Below are positions 23,262 to 35,200 of a stretch of DNA of 64,000 nucleotides, one piece after another. Numbering within the stretch: the stretch's first letter is position 1; each line of letters starts with the position of its first letter. The stretch lies in contig OX393561.1 of assembly GCA_947652115.1 (NCBI GenBank), forward strand, positions 33,035,881 to 33,099,880, given 5' to 3'. The position numbers were made by a program, and so were the translations under genes. The DNA comes from Blastomussa wellsi. Taxonomy: Eukaryota > Cnidaria > Anthozoa > Scleractinia > Plerogyridae. The notes below the pieces were generated by a model. The model searched no databases. It saw only the letters and a program-made list of their open reading frames with translations, and was not told the DNA's origin.

Positions 23262-26200
23262 TTTTGTAGCGATGCAGTTGTTAACTGGGTGAATGCAACT
23301 TGAAGGCCACTTAACAAGATGGCGAGTGCTCCAGAAACAACTCTGACCACCTGTCATTAAGTTGAAGGTACCCATTTATGAACCTGAACTAAGAGAGGCA
23401 CTAAAATTTTTTTAAGTGCTTTGTCCAAATGTACAACACAGTTTTCCTAATGCCTGGGTTGAACCCAGACTGCTGATCAATCAAGAGTCCAGTGCAATAA
23501 TCATTAGGCCACTACGCCTTCTCTCTTGAAAGAATGACACACATCTAATGTTATGGTAAATTTTCAATTGTATACAAGGGAAGCTCGCTTATGCTACAGA
23601 TACACTCAACCAACCCTGTTTGAACACCCATGCAACTCTTTGACAGCTGTCAATTGACCATAACATGGATGTCCAATACCAAAGATGTAAGCTGATAAGG
23701 CTGACAAGGTATTGCCAATACATGGCTACCCCAATGGCCGCCATTTTGTGCGACTTCTTCGCTGTCGTCGTCGTAGGGCGCACGCGCCTGTGATCCATGC
23801 CACTGGCCATGTCGACCATGAAAACTTGAATGCATAGTTCTCGTGCATAGTGCATAGTGCCGATATGGCGACAAGCACGGCAAGCACGGTGCTAATGAGT
23901 CTCTGTGAAAATTTAAATTTCATCTCAAACAAGAAGCAGTTTAAATGGAATGGTGATGTGAATTCGTTGAAAGACTTTTGGACAGCTGAATTGGAAGGAG
24001 GAAAGATAGAGAGTCTGATAAATGTCGACTCCAAAGGAAGTTGCGAGATTTTAAAGTTCGAAACCATAACTGTCAACTTCTACCTTAGTTTCAAATCGGT
24101 ATGTAAACAAACAATCTATCACAGGAGGAATGAGAGAAATGAGCCAGTATATTAAGCACATGCAGGACAGAAACGACTATCATCTCATTGTTATACACTT
24201 AGGAACAAACGATGTAGACAAATTGAGCACGAACAAGATCATCAGAAACATGGAAAGCTGCATTACAAACCTTAAAACTAGATGGCCGAATGCTCGCTTT
24301 TTCGGGTCTGACCTTCGTCCCACGGGAGGAGAACAGAAATAAGTCAATCGACGAAATCAATTGTTTTTATGAAAGCTTATGTGAGAATCTGGGTGTGACA
24401 TTCATTAACAACAAAAGGGTGACAAGTGACATTTATGGCAACATAAATGAGCAAGTATTTTATGATGATGTTCATTTGAATAACAGAATCGGCACCAGGA
24501 AACTTGTTACGAACATCAAACGTCATCTTGGTCTGCGTGGCAGAAATGTTGAAAGCTTATCAAGAAAGTCCAACACAATCATAAATCGCCGAAACGTGCG
24601 CTTTGAAGGCCCGGCAAGACCACAGGCACCCAATTCGCAACGCCAAGCAAGGAATCAGATAAGTCATCCGCTCCAAGCATTGAATCTTTTAGCAGAATAC
24701 ATAAGAGAAAGTGAAACGTTTTTAAGATAAATTACTTTTTCTCTTTGCCACTAGTTTATGTCACATCCTCTACGAATAGGTTTCTGGAACATTAATGGGT
24801 ATAATAGTAGTATACTGGGGAATAAGTTGAGAACAGATGATTTCATGGATATTATTAACAAGCATGACATATTTGCAATTGTTGAAACGCATGCGACGTA
24901 TGACGCAGAGCTGAATATTCCCAACTTTAAACATTTTATTAAGTGCCGAGACAAATCGGGAAAACGAGCCTTCGGGGGCCTATCTGTATATCTAAATCAA
25001 AACTATCCGAAGGTGTCTCGTATGTTCCAACTGAAAACAAAAACACTATTTGGTGCAAACTCGATAGAACTTATTTTAATTTTCAAAAGGACATATACCT
25101 TGGAACCGTCTACTTAAGTCCAGCTAACACTGAAAGAAGCAATAGCGAGGATTCAATTGGAGAATTAGAAGTGGAATTGCTTCGTTTTTCACAAAAAGGC
25201 GATATTGTCGTTCAGGGTGATTTCAATGCACGGACCGGCGATATGCAAGAAATGATATTAGAAGATTACAATACTTTCATAAATGTCCCCGAAGATTACA
25301 ACGCTAATGAACAATACACAAGACCGTCGCAAGACTCAGGCACTGTAAATCCCAGGGGTCGCAACTTATTAGAAACTTGCACTGCACTAAATTTGCTGAT
25401 TCTAAACGGAAGGATTGTTGGTGATCTGAACGGTAAAAAGACCTGCTTCCACTACAATGGTAGCAGTGTTGTTGATTACGTCATAGGTTCCAAAAACATT
25501 CTAAGAAATGTACGATATTTGATTGTTAACCCTCTAAAGCCTCTTTTTTCAGACCACTGTCATTTTTCATATGCGATTAAAGCTAATATGGCCAGATCAG
25601 ATTCTTTTGGCTCCTTATCAAGTTGCAAACTTACCGAACACAATAAACTATGTTGGAACATCAAGTTGAAGGACAGATTAAAAAGGTGTCTGGAATCACA
25701 AAAATTTCAATCCAAGCTAGAGGAAGCTTCATCACATGAAAATGTTAACATAGCGACCGAACTAGTGAGCCAAGCCCTAGTTGAGGCGTGCAAAACAGCT
25801 GGTCTGAAGTCTCAAAAGCCAATCGACGGCTATAAACAAAGGAAAAATTGGTTTGATCAGGAATGTGAAACAGTAAAAGAAAACCTAAAATCACTGGGGA
25901 AACAAATTTCTCGCAACTCTGATAATCCTCAATTGAGAACCCTTCTACGGCAGAAAAAAAAGTTTTAAAAGAACTTGCAAACGAAAGAAACACTTGTACC
26001 TTAGTAAAAAAATAGCGGACATCGATTACCAGAATCCCAAAGACACTTGGAAACAGATTGGTAACATATTTAACCTTACAAAAAGGAAAACAGGAAGAGT
26101 GGAGACATCAAGAGCGGAAGAGTTCTATAAATATTTTAAACAACAGAATGAGGGGCCTCAAAACAACTGTCAAGAAGGAGGACCTCAGGAAATCCAAAGA

Positions 26201-29200
26201 AAACGAGACAGGCCCACTAGACTATTTAATATCGGATGAAGAGTTCGATACTGCAATATGTAAATTGAAAGCCCCAGGCATAGACAATATATTAAACGAA
26301 GTATTAAAAGTCGAGAAGGATCTTATAAAGAGACACTTGATATCTTTATTTAACCGAGGCCTAAGCACTGGTAAATACTCTCTGCTTTTGGAGTTTAGGA
26401 ATGATTGTACCAGTACACAAAAAAGATGATCCATCTAAAGTAGAAAATTACCGAGGCATCACGCTACTGTCATCGTTCAGTAAACTGTTCACATCCATTC
26501 TTAATAACAGACTGTACGACTACGCGACAAAAAAAGGAATTCTGAAAGCTGAACAAGGTGGCTTTAGAAAAATGAATGGTACAGTTGATAGTATCTTCAT
26601 TTTGAAAATGCTAATTGACAAGCATGTAAAATCAAAATCACAAAGACAACCAAATTTATTATTTTCCTGTTTTGTCGATTTTAGCAAAGCCTTTGATCGT
26701 GTTCCAACAAATAAATTATTTGACAAGCTCAGAACAGTAGTTGTAGAAGGACACTTTTTAGAAGTACTGATGTCCATGTACTCAAACGACAAGTCAGCAG
26801 TTAAAGTTGAGAACAAAATAACCCAAACATTCCTATGTCATAATGGTGTGAAGCAAGGGTGCATGTTGTCACCCACCTTTTTTAATATCTATCTGAGTGA
26901 CCTACCTGAAACCCTAAACATACCTCCCATAACTGAAGTCATGTTAAGAGAACGACCCACAAGCTGTTTGTTGTATGCGGACGATTTAGTGATTTTCGCA
27001 AGAGGCTTACAAACTATTCTCAATAAGTTGGAATCATTCTGTGAAAAGGCAGACCTAAAAGTGAACCTAGACAAAACAAAAGCTATGATATTTAACAATA
27101 GTGGCAAATCGCTAAACAACTATTCCTTTAGGTACGGAGTAAATAAATTGGAAAACACAAAGTCCTATAGGTATCTAGGGCTGACGTTTTGCCCTTATGG
27201 AAATTTTACCCTTGCAAGGCAGGAATTGAAAAAAGCTAGCCTTAAAGCCCTGTTTAAGTTACGAAAAGAGATGGGAAAACACTTCTGTGAGAACATCCAA
27301 CTTACAATTAAACTATTCGATACATTAGTATCTCCAATACTCCTGTATGGTAGTGAAATCTGGGGTGTTGACTGCAATGACAAACTCAATACAGACCCAG
27401 CAGAACTTGTTCAAAATAAATTCTTGAAATGGCTACTAGGTGTGAGTAAATATTCTAACAATAACGCCTGTAGAGCCGAAACAGGCAGATTTCCACTGTG
27501 AATTAAAGCCCAATGCAGAACCTTTAAGTTTTGGCTTACTTTAGCTAAACACAAAGAGAATAATTATCTCAAATGGCTTACAATGATATAAAACGGACTA
27601 AAGACAAAGTTTTCTGGAGTCAAAAAATCAAAAACTCTTTAGATCATATAGGTTTAGGAAATCTTTGGGAAGAAGCACATTTGTCAGATATAGGAATTGT
27701 AAGCATTATTAGACAAAGACTGAAGGATATCGAATTACAAAGGTGGTTCAGTGAGATGAATAATGACATAAGGAAAGATCCCAATCAAAGCAATAAAATG
27801 AGAACCTATCGTAAAGTCAAAACAATAGATAATTACAAATGCGAGGATTACCTTCACCAGGTCACCAACATCCGGCACAGAATCACGATGACAAAACTGT
27901 GACTTAGTAACCATAGACTGGCAATAGAAACAGGGCGTTACATGAGAACATATAAGAGACCGAACGAAAGAATCTGCCCTTTGTGTAAGAAAGAAGCGGA
28001 AGATGAGGAACATTTCTTAGTCTCTTGTCCAGGTTATCAAGAAAAAAGAAAATAACTTTTTGAATGTTTATGTAACAATTTTAAAATCCCAATTGCAAAA
28101 ATGTCGACAGAAAATATATTCCTGTTGCTATTAAACCCTCCCCCCAGTCATAATGTTGAGTTACTGAAATTAATTGCGAAGCATATTTATGACTGTTTAT
28201 AAAATGAGACAAAAATGTAGGTAGTTAACATTTAACGCAAGAAAATTATGAAATTGTTAATTTATTTGGAAAAATGTTGATGTACCAGGTACAAGACACC
28301 AAATAAACAAATATATGTATGTATGTGTGTATGTATGTATGTATGTAGTTCTCCAATTTCTACGTATGCACGATTGTCCTTCTCCTATGGTTATGGGGCT
28401 CCGCTTTGCGGCCCTTCCGCTGTAGGTCTGCTAAAAAATGAGAGCAATTGTTGTCAGTTTACAGTCGTAAATCAGACTAAATATTGCTTTTTCTTGTTTA
28501 CAGGGTTGATGAAAACTGGTCAGGCCTAACCCAAGCCCTATCTGGCCAATTTTGTGCTTCACTGAATTTTATAGACAGCAAAACAACCACAAGTCCAAAG
28601 CTTTCTTTTAGAAGACAGGGTGTGTCTTCTACTACTGGTATGAATTCTTCACTGTTGAGACATGCTGCTCTGCCAAGGGAGCTAGTCTGCACTGAAAACC
28701 TCACACCATGGAAAAAGCTGTTACCATGTGACTCGAAGGTAATAACATTGCTATAAGTGGAGAGTTTTTGTGTTACCCTGTCTTCTGTTCCCATTGGGTT
28801 TGCATTATTTCTCATAGTGTAGTTACTGTTTTAGACTGTATACATGTAGGAAGTTCTCTAAAGTGGTTAAACCTTTGTGGCTTGGTGAACTATGGATTTA
28901 CAGTTCAAATTATCTGTGTGAAATAACAATTACTCAAGACATTAATTTCCTTTCATTTCTACCTTAAATTTTAATTCATTAATTCTTCATTTCTAACTTA
29001 GTTTTTCTGTGAAACTACGAAAACTGTGAACACCCTGGGTTGTCAATAAGTGCCGGCAACCGGCGATATCGCTGGCTACTTAAACATTTTCACCAGCTAC
29101 GATTTGGAGGAGATAAGCAGGAAAAAAGCATTCATTACAAAAACGCTTAAAAAGGGGCCCCAGTGCCATCTACTTTCAAAATATCTCCGCATACTTCAAA

Positions 29201-32200
29201 TCTTATTGACAACCCTGAACACCAGAAATAGTTTTGGAACATTATTCTGTTACAACAAAAAAGCCAATCAGGTGTGAGAAAACTAAACCACAAACAGCAA
29301 GGGTAATTACTTTGCAGTTTTGAGGTTTGTGTTTGTGTGCTGAACTTTAATTTGTTCCTTTACCACTTTTTAAGATTTCTCTGGTTCACATTGTTATATG
29401 TATGTCTTGTAACCTTTCTTTCCTTATGTAAATGTTTCTTAAAGTTGTCATGCAGTTAGCTTCATAATCACTAAGCTTAGCTGCCTCTGTTTGACTATAG
29501 ATTTGAAGGAAATCACCCTTCCCCCCCCCCCCCCCCCCCACCACACTCAAATTTTGTTTAACATATTTTGAGTGACAGTGCATCATTTTCAACTGGTAAA
29601 ACATATATTTTTTGTCATAATACAGGCTGGTATAAGTACTCTTTTTTACTCCTTGCTGCTGTACAGTGTGAGCTACCATTCTCTTGCAATCCATCTACGA
29701 CCTATTTGCCAGGTAATTTTAAATCAAAAAGAAAGACTAACCAAATTTTCTTCTTTAATTGGGACATTAACAATGACTACGTTGAGGCCTGTTTTGTAGC
29801 ACTGAGAGTACATGTATGTTACAGGTCTAAATAATTATTATCTATAGGTATTTTTTTTTCAAAGAAGGTTAATTTTTTTAAACCTTGGTTATATTTTATT
29901 TTTATCTTGTTTTTATCTATAAAAAGTCATCCATCCCTCTGCCCCCAACTCAACCTTCCTTCTCCCCCCCTCCAACCCATAGGTGAGAAAGCAGCGGACC
30001 GACTCGTGTGTTCGCTGATACTGGTAACCAGGTCCCACCTGGGTAAAACCCTGCAACCTACATGATCTCTTACCCAAAGAATTGCAATATTTGAACTCAC
30101 TGGCTTTAGTCTGTGGTATATTTAACAATTACCCTTGCGAAATTGCGCAGAATATCACCTGATACTTAGCCCGCGGGGCTGTAGGCTAAGTTGGCTAAAA
30201 TCAGATGATATTCCTCAAGATTGAGCAGGATAATTGTTTTATTATTCAACAAATTGTCAACAAAATGCATTTGAGAGGTAGAAAAGTCACCGTTATGGTG
30301 TGCTTCATGATATTTTGACCAATTTATTGTTACTTAACGTATATCACGGGATATCTGTCAAGTATAGATGATAGATACAGTCTCTTCATGACCATATATA
30401 GGCAATGAGATAATTTGCTGAATAATAAAAACTCTTATTATTCAGCAAATTGTCACATTCCCCATATATGGTCATGAAGCAATTGTTATCCATCATCTGT
30501 ACTTGACAGATATCCTGCGATACACGCTAAGTAACAATAATCTGGCCAAAGTCTTGCAAAGCCGCGCATAACGTCAACTTTTCTAGCTGTAAAATGCACT
30601 TTGTTGACAATTATCCTGCTCAATCTTGCGAAACATCGTCTGAGCTTAGCCAACTTGGCCTTTGGCCTCGTCGGCTCTGTATCAGGCAATATTCCATGCA
30701 ATTTTGCTGGATAATTGTTAGATATACATGTAGCATTGCCTGTAAACCAATCAAAACTTAGGAATCGCCCTGGCTAGTTTTTAATTATTAGAGTTATACA
30801 TTTTATATAATAATATTTCAGGATCCAAGCTGTTCACAGTTCTCTGTGGAGCTGGTGCAGTCACTTTCCATGGTGCTAGATCCACTGTTGAGAGGTGGAT
30901 CTAAATTTGGTAAGCTATCTTCAGCATTGCATGGAAAGATGTACCTGATGTAAAACATAATGTATTTTTTCATCCCAGATGTCTTGAAAAATGGTCACAG
31001 AGGAAGAAAAGCTTAACATGATTTGCTATACCAAGACTTGAAAACGTTTGCTAACGACAGCATAGAACCTAGAGAAATATAGTTGATACTTATCACAAAA
31101 ATGTGAAAAGAATAAAAGTGTTGATAATGGACTGAGTGGACTACAATTTGGGGAGAAGCCCAGCACACAGTTCAATGTCGATTCAATATTAGGAGCTCTC
31201 TGGAATTCTGTTGATTTCTGTTGTTAGACGACAGAAGGACCAGTTACATGTACTATTACTAATTCTTCATAAGCTCTGAAATGCATTGCGTGGTTGGAAA
31301 TATATACAGTGCTTAGAAATGTAAGTGAAAACCCCCTGGAAAAATTAATCACTCTTGGCTACTCCATGATAAGAATGTCTTCTTTGGATGATGCTTTCTT
31401 AGGAATTGAACTGAAAGTGAGCCAGCTTCTCTCCAAAGTTCTTTTGCGGATGCCTGAGCGAAGATTTTATGATGAGATGTTCATTGAAATAAAGACATAA
31501 TTTCATGTTTAAATAGTTTGAAGAGCTCTAATTTAGGTCATAACTGTGCAGAAAACGTCAAAATCGTCCAAAAAATTGTTTTTTGGTGTTAATGGTTAAA
31601 TAAAATGAGGGTTTGAGAAAATGGGATTTAACTGTACTTCCTTTACTGTATTATCATGTAGATTGGTCCTTCAAGAAGTTGTTTGGCCGTACCATCAAGT
31701 CTGCATGTCCGCTTGCCACAACCAGCAAGGTTTATGTGGACATTAGCAGTAACAAGGTTTGTGACACTATTAAATAAGTTGTTATTGCACAGTATGACAC
31801 AATTATGATATGTGAGAGCCTGGGACAAAATCACAGCACAAAGAAAATGTTGAGCAGCACTCAACCCCCTGGGAGAAAAATTGTTGGCAGCAGATCTCTG
31901 TATTACTCTCGTACCCAGATCTTCTCAGCCCTCGGGAGCGAACATCAACCCAGCTGTTAACGGCAGTGATGAAAAATAGCGCACGCTGCATTTGACGCGC
32001 GTAAGCTCGCCGTACACATCAGCTTTGTGAAGTTTTCTAGACCTTTCTACACATCTTCTCTTTCAAATACATGTTTATTGACAAACTTTGGAACTTACAA
32101 GCTTGAAAGTCAAACTATTTTTGTTGCTAATTAATTCACTTTAAAAATGTTTAGAAGAAGGAAGTGTTTTAATAGAATTCAAAGCTTTAAAAGCTGCTAC

Positions 32201-35200
32201 ATTATCTTACCAGCTCACATGTGTGTCCCGCGTGCAAAATGATGCAGTTCATTGACCAATCAGAATGGCAAACCAAGCGGACTTGGCCAGATGTTTCCTA
32301 CAAATTGATTAAACATCTGGGTACAAGATTAGACAGTGTAGTCAGTGTACTTCACAGCCCCCCTCCCGCAAAACAAAAATATAAATAAATAAATATCTAT
32401 CTTCAGCAGCAAATCTTTGCTGCAATCTCAAGATCTTAGTTGTCACAACCATTTGTGGCTGTAAATCACCCAATAGATTATTTATTGTAGCCTTGATGTT
32501 ATAACTGCCCTGCCAAGGAATACCTCTCTCTTTAACATTTGACCATTTTTCTTGATGCATTACAGAGTGGTTCAGAGTTCACCGTGTCTCCAGGTTTTTC
32601 CACAGTAACAAAACAGGTCACACGACAGCACCATCAGCACTTTGCTGTGTATGATGTAAAGCAAATAAGTAAGTTGAAAACAAGTCTTTGTAGTCATTTC
32701 TTTGCAGCATGGTGTTTTAATGGTTAGTGTGCTGGACTCCAGATTGAGCAATCTGAGTTTGAGCCTTGGCCGGGGCACAGCATTATATTCCTGGGCAAGA
32801 TGCTTTACTCTCACAGTAACCTGCGATCATGCCCTCCCTCCCTACTTATCATCTCAGGGAAAGAGGGCAAGATACATTTGCTTGTCAGATCTCATGTAAA
32901 AAAGCCAGATTTTGGCTTTTTACATGATTGATCGAGAAACAATGCTTATGACATGCTTGTGTTCTCATTGGCTGTCTTTTTAAAAGAGGCTTCCGGTCGA
33001 GACAGCATGTTTACAGAGTTCGAACGATTTAAATGATATAGCTGAAACCCTGACAAATTTACGGCATAATTCTCAAAAGGCCGAGCATAGAGAGCGTTTT
33101 TAAATGCTTACAAGACGCGTAATTTGTTTGCGTGGAGATGTTTTGGTGTTTAGCCCAACGGTTTTTTCAAATAATTTCAAAGGTGTTGGATAAAATATTT
33201 ACCGGTAAATTAAAAATACGTTAATTGTCCGCATCATAAACCCACTCGAATGTTGATATAGAAATAATTCGTTTTAGATACTTAAACACCAGTTCAACCT
33301 TCTTCCAAATAAATTTTCATTCTTACAAAACCAAAATAATCGCTTTTGGCCATATACTTTAGACACAATGCTGGGAGTGGGAGTAGAAATGCTCCTACCT
33401 TCATGCTACTGAAACCAGGATAAGCTTCTGCCTGATGGCCACTTAGTTAGGGCTTATCTCCAGATTCTGTTGCATTAAGCAACTAGGATTTTTCTGCCCA
33501 TCTTGGATGGGGTGCTAGGCCATCTCTGGGTTACCCCCAGCATTAAATTTACCCATACCCATTTGTATACAGCTGGATGAAGAGAGGTATTGTGATGGTC
33601 CAGAGTGCTTACTATTAGCTATAGCCCACCACACCTCCCACAACAAAAATTAAAGAGAAAAGCTTTGAATTTTTGCTGACTATTCCTGGTGTGATTAGAT
33701 GTCTATTGTTTTCTCTCTTGTTCCAGTTAACCCAAGTGTCTCTGAAGAATCCCTTAATGTGGTGTTCAAGTGGAAGAGGAGGGCCACTCAAGGTAACAAC
33801 TGGAACTCAATATACCAGTAGCTGTTTTATTTTAAATCAAATTGACAGAGAAATTACCCCTCAAAACTGGTTGTATCCTTGTATTCCATATTTTAATGGT
33901 TTGTGGCAAATCCTCTTCCCCTTTTATGGGTGGGGCCAAACCAAAAGGAAGGAATGTATTTGTAATGTAGTTAGCAGGGCAGTTCAATCAAATTCAGGAT
34001 ACGCAAAAAGCTAGTCAGAGTTGCTCAAGGTGATCGCCTCAAGCAGCCCTTACACTTCTTTTGTGATCTGCCCTTGTGCACCAGCACTTGATACTATGCG
34101 CTATTGCTACTACTAGAAATGGAAAAATGTCCATAACTTGAAAGACAGGAGCTAAGAAAGGGTTGTAAGAGTTTCGGTTATTGTAAGTTATCCAAAATCC
34201 TTGTTTATTTGCTGTATATTTCGTGTGCAGACTATTGACGATTTTTTTCTGACAGGGTTTCCTCCTCAGCTTTATGCTCAAAGATTCATAACAGGTTAGT
34301 AAGACACATACACAACATAATTTGTACTAGGAAATGTACTTTTATAAACAGTCAAACCTCTGTTGCTAAGGAAACTGTATAAAGTGGTCGAGCTCCACTG
34401 ACCAGTAAGTTATCAAATTCTCAGAAATCATTCCTCGTCAGTACTTACTGTAAGTATTACCTCTACGTTGACATGTTGATAATACACAGTTTTGTTTTCT
34501 TACCTCTATTAAACAGTCACTTCATTAGATTACAATGTGGTGTTTTGAAGCACCACATAAAGGGTTATCCCTTTAACTCCTAAAATCATTATTGTCCTTT
34601 TTTTAGGGTACGGTGAGGAGAAGGGAGGTATCACGTCCTTGATACACAATCGCCACCCCACGGATCCCCTGCCAGTAGTGTACTTTGCTACTTTCCCATG
34701 GTTCCTCAGGATCTTTTTGCACACGTTAACCATCAAAAGTGCTGGCAAGGACATTAAACCTGGTACATGTGGTTCAACTCCTATTTATTTAGATAGTGTT
34801 CCTTATAACCATCCATTTTCAGATTTACTTTATCCAGACTGTTTAAATCCTTGTGTTGGCTGGAACGAAAAAATAAAAAATAGATCGAGCAGCAATGACA
34901 AGGGGCCTGTTTGTTGCAGGCTGAGCTGACTGACCACGTGATGTAATCTAAACCATGTGTCCACCTTTGGAGGTGGATTGTTCAAATTGTAATCTAAGAT
35001 CAGTTTGACCATAATTGAAAATCTAATTTTCATTTGAAGATCTTGATTTAGATTGGTTAAAAGGAAGGCTACCTGTGTTTGTTCTGTGCTGGACACGCAG
35101 AGAAAAGATATGCGAGCGAAGCGAGGGAAAGAGTGAAGAGGTGGGGGTCCCGCCTCACCTCTTCGCTCTTCAGGCTACTGATAACAGGTCACTGGTGTCT

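Larger units (their letters stand above)
18356..23284 (+). mobile_element. DIRS/Ngaro-type tyrosine-recombinase retrotransposon
   Basis: A 4.93-kb element in PIGT intron 2, same strand as PIGT. It has split direct repeats in the order A1 (18356-18548), ORFs, B1 (22755-22891), A2 (22892-23084), B2 (23148-23284). A1/A2 (193 bp) and B1/B2 (137 bp) appear identical base for base. It encodes a gag-like protein with a Cys/His C-terminus, a reverse transcriptase with YLDD, RNase H, and a tyrosine recombinase. No methyltransferase domain was seen, which favours Ngaro-like over DIRS1 or PAT, though this is not certain. Integration by a tyrosine recombinase predicts no target duplication, and none is apparent. 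Two one-base frame breaks interrupt the ORFs, both next to homopolymers. Confidence 0.92.
23838..28347 (+). mobile_element. CR1/L2-like LINE, decayed
   Basis: A non-LTR retrotransposon in PIGT intron 2, same strand as PIGT. In order it carries an SGNH/esterase-type ORF, an AP endonuclease, a reverse transcriptase (YADD at 26974-26985) and a C-terminal Cys-rich finger ([18 protein letters not shown] near 27978-28032). It ends in a TATG-type repeat tail. The reading frame shifts several times (near 24290, 25015, 25970, 26060-26220) and there are stops after 27501, so it is dead. The left boundary is uncertain; the first 250 bp code an unrecognised segment. The esterase ORF plus a short-repeat tail favours the CR1/L2/Rex group. 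Confidence 0.85.
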
